Part shown: positions 34,841-44,200 of the stretch, piece by piece
Layout: every line of letters starts with the position of its first letter
How positions within the stretch are numbered: position 1 is the stretch's first letter
Assembly: GCF_006088715.1 (NCBI RefSeq)
Contig: NZ_CP030771.1
Location: forward strand, 5,156,001 to 5,220,000
DNA length: 64,000 bases
Reading direction: 5' to 3'
Source: Streptomyces sp. YIM 121038
Lineage (GTDB): Bacteria; Actinomycetota; Actinomycetes; Streptomycetales; Streptomycetaceae
The notes under the pieces: model-generated
Databases searched by the model: none
What the model saw: only the letters and a program-made list of their open reading frames with translations
Told to the model about the DNA's origin: nothing
Translations under genes and position numbers: made by a program

Positions 34841-35926
34841 TCAGGCCGGGCGCGGCACGTAGGCCAGGCCGTGGGCGCCGGCCTCGCCGCGCCGGGCGAC
34901 GTCGATGCGGGCCAGGCGCCGCAGCGTCTCCAGGTCCACGACGTCGACGGTGGAGGAGACGACGCCGGAGACGTAGCCGAGCCTGCCGTCGGGCGACGAG
35001 GTGATCGTCAGCGGGAAGTGCCCCACCTCGGTCTCGCCGAGGGCCTCGTGGGTGTCCGCGGAGTACACCCGGAGGCGTCCGGGCGCGTGGCCCCCCAGGC
35101 TGCTCCCCGTCGCGGGGGTCATCCGCAGCTCGCCCGCGAGCAGCTTGCCCGTGGACGTCAGGTGCACGGGGAAGACGACGTTCTCCGTGGGCAGGAAGCC
35201 CGTGACGGACGCCGTCCGGGCGTCGACGACGCGGATGCCGGGGGCGGGCGGGGCCCCCGCCGTCCCGTCGGCGGCCCGCGGCGGCGCGAAGGACCCGTAC
35301 GGGGAGGCGACGAAGGCGTGCGTGCCGTCGGCGGAGACGGCCAGGCCCTCGCTGCCCGGCACCTCGACCTTCGCGGTGAGCACACCCCGTTCGAGGTCGA
35401 CGACCGACACGAACGGCGCCTCCTTGTTGGTGGCGTACCCGGTGGTGCCCGCCGGGTCGATGGCGAACCAGTGCGGGCCCGGCGCGTCCGTGTCGATCCG
35501 GCCCAGCGGCTTGCGGCTCTCGACGTCGATCACCACGACCCCGCCGGGCCGGTCGGCGGACCCCTCCACGCTGACGTAGAGACGCCCGCGTGCGACGTCC
35601 AACGCGAGCCCGTGCGGCCCGTGTTCGGGCGCGATGTCGACGACCTCGACGACGCGGCGCGCGTCCGGGTCGATGACGGTCAGCTCCGTACGCCGCCCGG
35701 TGTTGTCGTGGTAGTAGCCGGAGGCGTACGTCGTCGCGCACCACAGCAGTCGCCGGGCCGGGTCGAAGCACACCTCGTGCGGCTCGGCGCGGACCTCCAC
35801 CGAGCCGACGCGGCGGTCGGTGACGGCGTCGAAGAACGAGACGGTCGCACCGCTCTGGCTGACCACGGCGAGCACGTCGCCTTCGCGGCCTGCGCGGGCC
35901 GTCTTGTCCTGGTCGGACTGGTGCAT
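34841..35926 (-). CDS. YncE-like beta-propeller protein
   Basis: 361 residues without a signal peptide. It is built of WD/NHL-like propeller repeats: VSFFDAVTDRRVGSVEV, LTVIDPDARRVVEVVDI, VVVIDVESRKPLGRIDT, VSVVDLERGVLTAKVEV, VDVVDLETLRRLARIDV. ATG 35926 follows AGGAGACC. It is divergent from a LysR gene, which may regulate it. Likely roles range from lactonase-like enzyme to binding protein; nothing decides between them. Confidence 0.85.
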   Translation of the reverse strand: MHQSDQDKTARAGREGDVLAVVSQSGATVSFFDAVTDRRVGSVEVRAEPHEVCFDPARRLLWCATTYASGYYHDNTGRRTELTVIDPDARRVVEVVDIAPEHGPHGLALDVARGRLYVSVEGSADRPGGVVVIDVESRKPLGRIDTDAPGPHWFAIDPAGTTGYATNKEAPFVSVVDLERGVLTAKVEVPGSEGLAVSADGTHAFVASPYGSFAPPRAADGTAGAPPAPGIRVVDARTASVTGFLPTENVVFPVHLTSTGKLLAGELRMTPATGSSLGGHAPGRLRVYSADTHEALGETEVGHFPLTITSSPDGRLGYVSGVVSSTVDVVDLETLRRLARIDVARRGEAGAHGLAYVPRPA

Positions 35927-36080
35927 GAGGTCTCCTGAGAAAGGCGGAGGGGGCGCGGTCCGGGCTGTCGCGGGCGCCCCGGGGAATGCCTCCACCCTCG
36001 CCACCGCGGGAGGCCGGAGCAATGCAAGGATCGGCACCCAATAGTTGCCGCCTACGCAAAAATGCAGCTCAGGAGGGCCC

Positions 36081-37001
36081 ATGGATCTCAACCTGCTGCG
36101 CGCCCTGGACGCCCTGCTCCAGGAGAACAGCGTGACGCGCGCCGCCGAGCGGCTCGGCACGTCCCCGGCGGCGGCCAGCCGCACCCTCGCCCGGCTCCGC
36201 CGCGCCGTCGGCGACCCCCTCCTGGTGCGCGCGGGCCAGGGCATGGTCCCCACGCCGCGGGCGCTCGAACTCCGCGAGGAGGTCGCCGCGTTACTGCGCG
36301 GCTGCGACGACGTGCTGCGCCCCGGCGCGGGCTTCGCGGCCGAGCACCTGCGGCGCACCTTCACCGTGCAGACCATCGACCTGCTCCAGGCGGGCCTCGC
36401 CGGGACCCTCACCGAGCGCGTCCACGCCCAGGCGCCGCACGTCGACGTGGTCTTCCTGCCGGAGTCGGCGGAGGGCGGCCCGGCCCTCCGCCAGGGCCTG
36501 GTGGACGTCGAACTGGGCGTCCTGGCCCATCTGGACCCGGAGACCCGCACCCGGCAGCTCTCCCGGCTGACCCTGGTCGGCGTCGCCCGCGCCGGGCACC
36601 CGCTGTTCGACGGGCCCCTCGACGCCCGCCGCTTCGCCGAGGCGGGCCACATCGGCATCTCCCGGCTCGGCAAGCGGCTGGGCCCCATCGACACCGAGCT
36701 GGCGAAGCTGGGCCTGCGCCGCCGGGTCGCGGTCGTCGTCCCCAGCCACACCGGCGCGCTGCTCCTGGCCCGGGACACCGACCTCGTCGCCCTGACCCTG
36801 CCCGGCTGGCTCCCCGGCGCGACCGAGGCCCTGGGCCTGCGGACCTTCCCCGTGCCGCTGCCCCTGCCGCCGATCGACCTGGGCATGGCCTGGCACCCGC
36901 GCAACGACGCCGACCCGGGCCACCGCTGGTTCCGCGGCCACCTGGAGGCGGCGGTCCGCGCCCCGCGCGAGGCGAAGCCGGGGCCTAGGACACCGAGTTG
37001 A
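36081..37001 (+). CDS. LysR-family regulator containing a TTA codon
   Basis: 306 residues. N-terminal HTH: MDLNLLRALDALLQENSVTR, AAERLGTSPAAASRTLARLR, then RAVGDPLLVRAGQGMVPTPR. The substrate-binding domain follows from about residue 90. AGGAGGG precedes ATG 36081. Codon 71 is TTA (36291-36293) in VAALLRG, implying bldA-dependent translation. The gene end overlaps the convergent condensation-like gene by 17 bp. Confidence 0.93.
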   Translation: MDLNLLRALDALLQENSVTRAAERLGTSPAAASRTLARLRRAVGDPLLVRAGQGMVPTPRALELREEVAALLRGCDDVLRPGAGFAAEHLRRTFTVQTIDLLQAGLAGTLTERVHAQAPHVDVVFLPESAEGGPALRQGLVDVELGVLAHLDPETRTRQLSRLTLVGVARAGHPLFDGPLDARRFAEAGHIGISRLGKRLGPIDTELAKLGLRRRVAVVVPSHTGALLLARDTDLVALTLPGWLPGATEALGLRTFPVPLPLPPIDLGMAWHPRNDADPGHRWFRGHLEAAVRAPREAKPGPRTPS

Positions 37002-38424
37002 ACCGCGACACGCCCTCGGCCCGGACGGTCCTGCCGGCGCCCGGCACCGCCCGCGCCACCTCCACCACCCGCTCCCGCAGCCGCTCCACCACGAGCCGCA
37101 TGTTCTTGTACGCGGCGTCGGTGTCCGGGTAGCGGCAGGCGAACTGGAGCCCCTCGTGGAGCCGCGTGATCCACGCGCACACCTGGTCGCCGTACGACAC
37201 CCGGATCAGGCCGTACGCCTTCAGCTCCTGCCACCGCTCCGCACCCGGGGTCGCGCGCGTGTCGACGTAGGAGACGATCGAGTACAGGTCGGGGGAGGTG
37301 GGCCGGAAGTCGGCGCCGAGGAGCTGGAGCACCCGCGCGATCGGCATCCGGGACAGCGGCCTGGCCTCGCGCAGGGCGGCGCGGACCATCCGCAGCGCGT
37401 CGTCGAAGTCCACCGCCTCGGCCACGGGCACCTCGATCGGCGCCCCGCCCACGTACCAGCCCACCGACTCGGCCCACTGGGAGCGCACCCGGGTGTGGAA
37501 GGGCACCACCGTGCGGTACACCCGCAGGCCGCTGATCTCCCGGGTGATGAGGGCGACGGCGGCGAGGACGCCGACGAGGCTGCCGCCGTAGGGACGGCAG
37601 TACGCCTCGAAGGCGGCGGCCTCCGCGTCGCCCACGAGCATCTCGTGCAGCAGCCGCTGTTCGGGCAGCGGGCCCTCGGGGTCGAGGCCGAGGTCGACGG
37701 GGAAGTTCGGCAGCTTCCCGTCGCACCGGCCGATGAACTCCCGCCAGCGCGCCACGACGGCGTGGGTGTGGTCGATCCGGTCGGCGTCCGTGCGCTCGCT
37801 CGCGCAGAAGTCGACGTAGCTGGCGACCGGCTCGGAGGCCACGGGGGTGCCCCCGAGCCCGGCGGCGTACAGCTCGTGGATCTCGGCGGTGATGCGGTGG
37901 ACCGAGTACGCGTCGACGTTGCTGTGGTCGAACGCCATGCACACGGTCGCCCCGTCGTCCCGGACGATCGCGGTGAAGATGAAGTTCGGCCAGGTCAGCG
38001 CGTCGGCCGCGGTGTCGAAGCGATCCTGGAGATAGCGGGTCAGGGTCGCGGCGTCGGTGAAGGCGCCGCCGTCCGCGCGGTGCAGGGCCACGTCCTCGGC
38101 GGCCAGCGTGAAGCGCCGCATCTCGTCGCCCGCCCAGCGGAATCCGCTGCGCAGCGTCTCGTGCCGCAGCGTCCAGGCCCGCAGCGCCTCCTGGAGCACG
38201 TCGAGGTCGATCCGCCCCGGCAGGTCGAAGACGGTGCCGAGCCAGGTCGGCACGAAGAGGCCGTCGCCGCGCACCGTACGCGAGGTGCGGATGTGGGACT
38301 CCTGTACGTACGCGGGCGGCCGGACGTCGTCGGGCAGGTCGCGCGCGGCCCCCACCGCCGCCGGGTGCAGCGTCCACTCCACGAGCCGTCCGGGACGGAG
38401 CTCGCACCGCTGAAGGTCGGTCAT
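36985..38424 (-). CDS. Stand-alone condensation-fold acyltransferase-like protein
   Basis: 479 residues resembling NRPS condensation domains and PapA-type acyltransferases. It has FVPTWLGTVFDLPGRIDLDV, LRAWTLRHETLRSGFRW and the active-site motif FDHSNVDAYS, an HxxxD core lacking the usual first His and final Gly of HHxxxDG. GWYVGGAPIEVPV is a late C-domain motif. No adenylation or carrier domain is nearby, so it may acylate a free acceptor. ATG 38424 or GTG 38430. Convergent with the LysR gene. Confidence 0.82.
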   Translation of the reverse strand: MTDLQRCELRPGRLVEWTLHPAAVGAARDLPDDVRPPAYVQESHIRTSRTVRGDGLFVPTWLGTVFDLPGRIDLDVLQEALRAWTLRHETLRSGFRWAGDEMRRFTLAAEDVALHRADGGAFTDAATLTRYLQDRFDTAADALTWPNFIFTAIVRDDGATVCMAFDHSNVDAYSVHRITAEIHELYAAGLGGTPVASEPVASYVDFCASERTDADRIDHTHAVVARWREFIGRCDGKLPNFPVDLGLDPEGPLPEQRLLHEMLVGDAEAAAFEAYCRPYGGSLVGVLAAVALITREISGLRVYRTVVPFHTRVRSQWAESVGWYVGGAPIEVPVAEAVDFDDALRMVRAALREARPLSRMPIARVLQLLGADFRPTSPDLYSIVSYVDTRATPGAERWQELKAYGLIRVSYGDQVCAWITRLHEGLQFACRYPDTDAAYKNMRLVVERLRERVVEVARAVPGAGRTVRAEGVSRFNSVS

Positions 38425-38570
38425 GCGCACGGGGCTCTCACCTCACCTGCCCTCGGGAGGCCGACGCCGGGCAGCACTGTCGATCCATGCCTCCATGCCG
38501 CTCGGGCACCGCTCACACCGCACTGAGGGGATCAACGAGCGTAGGGGCAAAAGGGCCCGGGGCGCGGGTT

Positions 38571-39071
38571 TCAAGCCCCGGTCGGCTCAAAACCGATCCG
38601 GCAGGGCCCGTCCGTCGGCACCCGTACCTTGGTCACCACCGCGTCGCACAGGTCACCGAAGACGGCGAGCTCCTCGGGCGTCATCGCGTCGACGAACCAC
38701 GCGCGCACGTGCGCGACATGGCGCGGCGCCGCCGCCTCTATCGCCGCCCGGCCGGTGTCGGTCAGGACGACGTCGGCGTACCTGCTGTCGTCGGCGCACG
38801 CCTCGCGGCGCAGCAGGCCGCGCCGCTCCATGCGGCTGAGGTGGTGCGAGAGGCGGCTCTTCTCCCAGCCGGTCTCCCGGGCCAGGGCGGTGGCCCTGGC
38901 GCGGCCGTCCGGCGCTTCGGAGAGGGCGACCAGGATCTGGTAGTCGGGGGAGGACAGGCCCCCTTCGTCCTGGAGGTGGGCGTTCAGGCGCGTGAGCAGT
39001 GCCGTGTGCATGGAAAGGAAGCTCCGCCACGCGCGCTGTTGTTCGTCGCTCAGCCACCCGGAATCGCTCAT
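38571..39071 (-). CDS. MarR-family regulator
   Basis: 166 residues. The winged helix includes GGLSSPDYQILVALSEAPDG, ALARETGWEKSRLSHHLSRM and the wing RRGLLRREACADDSRYADVV. It is divergent from an SDR gene with two near-identical 16-bp operators between them, so autoregulation and control of the SDR are likely. Confidence 0.92.
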   Translation of the reverse strand: MSDSGWLSDEQQRAWRSFLSMHTALLTRLNAHLQDEGGLSSPDYQILVALSEAPDGRARATALARETGWEKSRLSHHLSRMERRGLLRREACADDSRYADVVLTDTGRAAIEAAAPRHVAHVRAWFVDAMTPEELAVFGDLCDAVVTKVRVPTDGPCRIGFEPTGA

Positions 39072-39091
39072 GGCGCGATACTACGCGTTCA

Positions 39092-39140
39092 GGTTGACGT
39101 ATCAACCTACCGGGCTTAGCTTCGGGTTGACGCATCAACC
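39092..39140. promoter_or_regulatory. Two GGTTGAC-N2-ATCAACC palindromes, MarR operators
   Basis: GGTTGACGTATCAACC (39092-39107) and GGTTGACGCATCAACC (39125-39140) differ at one base; starts are 33 bp apart (three helical turns). The TTGAC within each could also act as a -35 element. Confidence 0.8.
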
Positions 39141-39180
39141 TGACGCGTCGTCCGACGGGCGATCCACGAAGGGCAGCCGC

Positions 39181-39942
39181 ATGACGAGCACGCCGAAGCA
39201 GGACGGACCCCTCAGCGGCAAGGCCGCCCTGGTGACCGGCGGGAGCCGGGGCATCGGCGCGGCCATCGCCCGCCGGCTCGCCCGCGAGGGCGCGTCCGTG
39301 GCGCTCACCTACCACTCCTCGCCCGGCAGCGCGGACGCCGTCGTCGCGGACATCGAGGCCGAGGGCGGCACGGCGGTGGCCATCGCGGCGGACTCGGCCG
39401 ACGCGGAGGCGGTCCGCGCCGCCGTCACCGGCACGGTGTCCGCCTTCGGCCGCCTGGACGTCCTGGTCAACAACGCGGGCGTCGGCTCCATGGGCCCGCT
39501 CGGCGAGCTCACCGTCGACGACTTCGACCGGGACGTCGCGGTGAACGTGCGCGCGGTGTGGGTGGCCTCGCAGGAGGCCCTGCGCCACCTGGGCGACGGC
39601 GGCCGGATCATCACGATCGGCAGCGTCTTCGCCGACCGGATGCCGTTCCCGAACGGTACGACGTACGCCCTCACCAAGGCGGCCGTCGCCGGCTTCACCC
39701 GCGCCCTCGCCCGGGAGCTGGGCCCCAGGGCGATCACGGTCAACAACGTCCAGCCCGGCCCGGTGGCCACCGACACCAACCCGCCCGAGGGCCCGGTCGC
39801 CGACGTCATGACCGGCCTGACCCCGGCGGGCCGCTACGCGACCCCGGAGGAACTGACGGGCCTGATCGTCTACTTGGCGGGCCCGGAGTCCGCGTACGTG
39901 ACGGGCGCGACGCTCAACATCGACGGCGGCTTCCTGACCTGA
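39181..39942 (+). CDS. SDR-family oxidoreductase
   Basis: 253 residues. Cofactor motif AALVTGGSRGIGAAIARRLA, NNAG in VLVNNAGVGSMG, catalytic Ser in ITIGSVFAD and Tyr-x3-Lys in TTYALTKAAV, and the end GATLNIDGGFLT. The family is FabG-like with NADPH preference likely (GGSRGIG and following Arg). Start ATG 39181. Regulated, by position, by the divergent MarR gene. Confidence 0.93.
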   Translation: MTSTPKQDGPLSGKAALVTGGSRGIGAAIARRLAREGASVALTYHSSPGSADAVVADIEAEGGTAVAIAADSADAEAVRAAVTGTVSAFGRLDVLVNNAGVGSMGPLGELTVDDFDRDVAVNVRAVWVASQEALRHLGDGGRIITIGSVFADRMPFPNGTTYALTKAAVAGFTRALARELGPRAITVNNVQPGPVATDTNPPEGPVADVMTGLTPAGRYATPEELTGLIVYLAGPESAYVTGATLNIDGGFLT

Positions 39943-39993
39943 GCGCGGCGGTCACCACGCACCGGCGGGGCGGCGGTCACAGCAGACCGGCGG

Positions 39994-40851
39994 TCACCGC
40001 GCACCGGCGGGGCCGAGCAGCCGCGTCAGGGCCTCGGCGGCCCGCACCGCGGCGTCGCCGCAGCAGTTGTTGAACAGGGCGTGGATCCGCTCGACCCGCT
40101 CGGCGAGGGCGCGCAGCCTCGGCACCCACTCGGCGAGTTCGGCGTCCGTGTACGCGTGCCGGAACCGCTCCTCCTTGCTCCCCGTCCCCCACGCGGCACT
40201 GCGCCCGTGGAACCGCACGACGGAGAGCCGCGACGTGGTGACGGACGTGACCGGCGGCACCGAAGCGGGCAGCGTCCGGTTCATGTCGACGGCGACGGCG
40301 GCCATGCCGTACCGCGCGAGCAGCGCACGCGTGGCTCCGCCCCGCTCGGCGGACCACCACGCCGGATGCCGGAACTCGACCGCGACGGGCCACCCCCGGG
40401 TGCGCCGGGCGCAGTCCGCGAGGAACTCCTCCGCCGTGGCCCCGGGCCGGAACCACGGCGGGAACTGGAAGAGCACGCTGCCCAGCCGCCCGGCCCGGCG
40501 CAGCGGCGCGATCCCCGCGGCGAACCGCTCCCACACCTCGTCGAGCACCCCCGGGCCCCGGGGCCCGCCCCGCAGCTCCTCCGGCAGCGCCGCGTTCCGC
40601 GTGGGATGGCCGGTGAGCAGCGAGAACGCCTTCACGTCGAAGACGAACCCGGGCGGCGTCCGCTCCGCCCACAAGAGGCTGTTCCGTGCGCTGGGCAGCG
40701 CGTAGTAGGAGGCGTCCACCTCCACGACCGGGAACCGCTCGGCGTAGTGCCGCAGACGCCCCTCGGCGTCCCGCCGCCCCACCGGGTACCAGCCGCTCCG
40801 CACGAGCTCCCGGTCGGTCCACGAACACGTGCCCACGAGGATGTCACCCAT
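39994..40851 (-). CDS. DUF72 family TIM-barrel-like protein
   Basis: 285 residues. MGDILVGTCSWTDRELVRSG, VEVDASYYALPSARNSLLWA, FVFDVKAFSLLTGHPT, FQFPPWFRP, VEFRHPAWW and HALFNNCCGDAA are all typical of DUF72 (YecE-like), a widespread family without an agreed function. The start is ATG 40851. Confidence 0.92.
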   Translation of the reverse strand: MGDILVGTCSWTDRELVRSGWYPVGRRDAEGRLRHYAERFPVVEVDASYYALPSARNSLLWAERTPPGFVFDVKAFSLLTGHPTRNAALPEELRGGPRGPGVLDEVWERFAAGIAPLRRAGRLGSVLFQFPPWFRPGATAEEFLADCARRTRGWPVAVEFRHPAWWSAERGGATRALLARYGMAAVAVDMNRTLPASVPPVTSVTTSRLSVVRFHGRSAAWGTGSKEERFRHAYTDAELAEWVPRLRALAERVERIHALFNNCCGDAAVRAAEALTRLLGPAGAR

Positions 40852-40997
40852 CCCGTGCGGCTACCCGGACCCCTCGGGGCCAGTACGCGTGCCGCCGTCT
40901 CGTCTCAACTCGTCCCGGGCGTGCGCCCGTCCGCGAGAGTGGATCCCGGCCGGCGAACCGGTCGGCCGCCCGAGTCCACCGAGACAGGAGCCCCGTC

Positions 40998-41120
40998 ATG
41001 CCCCGACGCCCCCTGAGCCGTCGCGAGCGGCTGACCCTGCTGGGATTCGTCCTGAGCGGCCTCGTGTCCGCCCTCGTCGGAGCGGCCGCCGACGAGACCT
41101 TCCGGGCCCTCGTCTCCTGA
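40998..41120 (+). CDS. 40-residue single-helix membrane peptide
   Basis: MPRRPLSRRERLTLLGFVLS continues with GLVSALVGAAADE and ends FRALVS: a positive N-terminus and one hydrophobic helix of about 18 residues. AGGAG lies 8 nt before the ATG. It precedes the NTPase-TPR gene by 81 bp on the same strand, so the two may be co-transcribed. No family recognised. Confidence 0.6.
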   Translation: MPRRPLSRRERLTLLGFVLSGLVSALVGAAADETFRALVS

Positions 41121-41201
41121 CCGGCCGCCCCTGACGCCCCGTCCGCGGCCGAATCCGCCACTTTCGCGGCGGCCGCGCCCCGCCCACGCAAGGATGCTTC
41201 G

Positions 41202-44200
41202 ATGACCGGTCGCAAGAGTGGTGCGCGGCAAGGGAGCCAGCGACGGATTCCGCAGCCGCTGGGCGTGACTCCCGCCCCGCTGCGGGACTTGAAGGAGTAC
41301 GTCTACGAGCTCTACGTGGACGCCGGGACGCCGTCGACACAGCGCATGGCGGAGGAGATCGGGCAGGACGACGCCCTCCCCGGCAGCCCCTCGAAGGCCA
41401 CCATCCACCGCATCATCGGCTCCACGGAGCTCCCGGCGGGGCAGGAGGACGTCGCCTCCGTCGCCCTCCTGCTCGCCCGGTGGGCGGGCCGGGACCCGGG
41501 CAAGGTGGCGACGCGGGTGCGGCGCATGTGGGTCGCCGCCCAGCTCGCCCAGCCCCTCGGCAGCCCCGTCGTCGACCTCGACCCTTTCGCCCTCGAGGTG
41601 CACCGGTCGATCAGCGTGCCCGGCGACCGGTCGCTGCCGAGGCTGCCCGCGTACGTACCGAGGGACCACGACGCGGCCCTCGGCGACCTCGTGGACCGGG
41701 CGACCGGCGGCGAGAGCCTCATGGTCACGCTGGTCGGCGAGTCCTCGACCGGCAAGACCCGCGCCTGCTGGGAGGTGCTGCGGCGGCTGCCGCCCGGGTG
41801 GCGGGTGTGGCACCCCTTCGACCCGACCCGCCCGGACGCCGCCCTCGTGCACCTCGCGGAGGTCGGCGCCCAGACGGTGATCTGGCTGAACGAGATCCAG
41901 CACTACCTCCTCGCCCCCGACGCCCGGACCGCCGAGGGCATCGCCGCCGCCCTGCGCTCGCTCCTGACCGACCGGCGCCGCGGCCCGGTCCTGGTCCTCG
42001 CCACCATCTGGCCCCGCTTCTGGGAGGCCCTGACGCTGCCCTCGGCCACCGGCGCCGACGACCGCTTCGAGCAGCAGCGCAAGCTCCTCACCGGCATCGG
42101 CCGGTGCGTCGTGGTGCCCAAGTCGTTCACCGAGCACGACCTGTACCGGGCGCGGCAGCGCGCTCACCACGACCCGCGCCTCGCCAGCGCCCTCGCGGGG
42201 GCGACCGACGGCGAGATCACCCAGTTCCTCGCGGGCGTGCCCGAACTGATGCGGCGCTATCTGTGCGCGCCCCCGGCGGAGAAGGCGCTCGTCCACGCCG
42301 CCATGGACTACCGCAGGCTGGGGCACGGCCCCGCCCTGCCGCACGAGCTGCTCGCCGAGGCCGCCGAGGGCTATCTGAAGGACCAGGAGCGGGGCCTGCG
42401 CGGCAGCGCCTGGCTGGAGGAGGCCCTCGCGTACTGCGCCATGCCGTGCCACGGGGTGCCGGGACCGCTCACGCCCGTGGCGTCCCGGAGCGGCACGGGC
42501 ATGGGCACGGGCATGGGCACGGGCCGGGCCTACCGGCTCGCGGACTACCTGGAGCAGTACGGCCGCGTCGAGCGCCGCCTGCTGTGCCCCCCTGCCCCCT
42601 TCTGGGCCGCGGCCGAGCGCCACTGCCTCACCACCGACGACAGCGTCACCCTGGCGCGCGCCGCGCAGACGCGGGGCCGGTTCCGGATCGCCGCGTCCCT
42701 CTACGGCCGGGCGCTGAAGGCCGGGAACACCGACGTGCGGCCCGAGTTGGGCCGCATCGCCGAGGGCGTCGGCGACCTCGACCGGGCGAAGGACTTCTAC
42801 GAGGCCGCGTGGGAGGACGACCGCAGGGCCCGCTGGGAACTCGTCCGCCTTCGCCAGCTCAAGGGCGAGCCGGGCCGGGCGGAGGAACTGGCCCACGAGG
42901 CCGCCAACCAGGGCGACAGCTCCTGTCTGACCCGCCTCGTCCGGCTCCGCCAGGAGGCCGGGGACGAGGAGGGCGCCCAGCGCCTGACCAGGAACGCCGC
43001 CGCCACCGGCAAGATCAGGACGTACGCGGGACTCGCCCGGTCCCGGGAGGAGGCGGGGGACCGCCACGGCGCCGAGGAGCTCGCGTTCCTCGCCCTGACC
43101 CAGACCGGCAGCACGTACGCCCTCTCCGACCTGGTGGGCCTGCGCGAGAAGGCGGGCGACGGCGCGGCGGCGGAGCGCCTGGTGATCGCGGCCGCCGCCC
43201 GGGGCAAGGTGCGCCCGGCGCTGCGCCTCGCCGGGGTGCGGCGGCAGGCCGGGGACCGCGAGGGCGCGGCCCGCGCCCTCGACCTCGCCGCGGACTCCGG
43301 CAGCATCTTCGCCCTCACCGAGCTGGCCCGGCTCAAGCGGCGGTGGGGCGACAGCGAGGGCGCCGAGCGGTTCCTGGGCACGGCCGTGCGCCAGGGCAGC
43401 GTGTACGCCCTGACCGAGCTGGCCCGGCTGCGGGAGAAGGCCGGGGACCGGGAGGCCGCGGTGGGCCTCTACCGCAGCGCGGCCTCGTACGGCAGCACGG
43501 ACGCGCTCGCCCATCTCGCGCTGCTCAAGGAGGAGGAGGGCGCGGGCGCGGAGGCCGAGCGCATGGCGTGCGGCGCGGCGGGCGGCGGCAGCACCTTCGC
43601 GCTGCTCGAACTGTCCTGGCTGCGCGAGAAGAACAGCGACTCCGAAGGCGCCGAACGCCTGGCCCACACCGCCAACCGGGCGGGCAACTCCGGCGCCCTC
43701 GTCCTCCTCGCCCGGCTGCGCGAGAAGTCCGGCGACAAGTCCGGGGCCGAGGCGCTCGTCCTGCGCGCCGCCCGCGCCGGGGACGCCCAGGTGCTCAACG
43801 AGTTCGTGCTGCGCCGGGAGAAGAGCGGCGACAGCGAGGGCGCCGAACGCCTGGCCGCCGCCGGGGGCGGGCGCGTCCTGCTGCAACTGGCCGGGCTCTG
43901 GGAGTCCGACGGCAGGAAGCCCGAGGCGGAGCGCCTCTACCAGCGCGCCGCCGACCTGGGCCGCACCCAGGCCCTGGGCGAACTGGCCCGCCTCAAACAG
44001 CAGTCGGGCGACCACGAGGCGGCCGGACACCACGCCCGCGCCGCCGCCCACGCGGGCCATGTGGAGGCCCTCTCCGACCTGGCCGACCTCTGCGCCCGGC
44101 GGGGCTCCCGCGCCGAGGCCGACCGCCTCTACCGCCTCGCGGTCGACGCGGGCCACGACGCGTCCCTGCCCGCCTGGTCCGCCCTCCGCGCCCGCACGGA

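Noticed and set aside
33931..38424. A small biosynthetic cluster (aldolase, propeller, LysR, condensation-like enzyme).
   Set aside because: No carrier, adenylation, ketosynthase or transporter gene is present and the genes are not in one operon; kept only as an inference about regulation.
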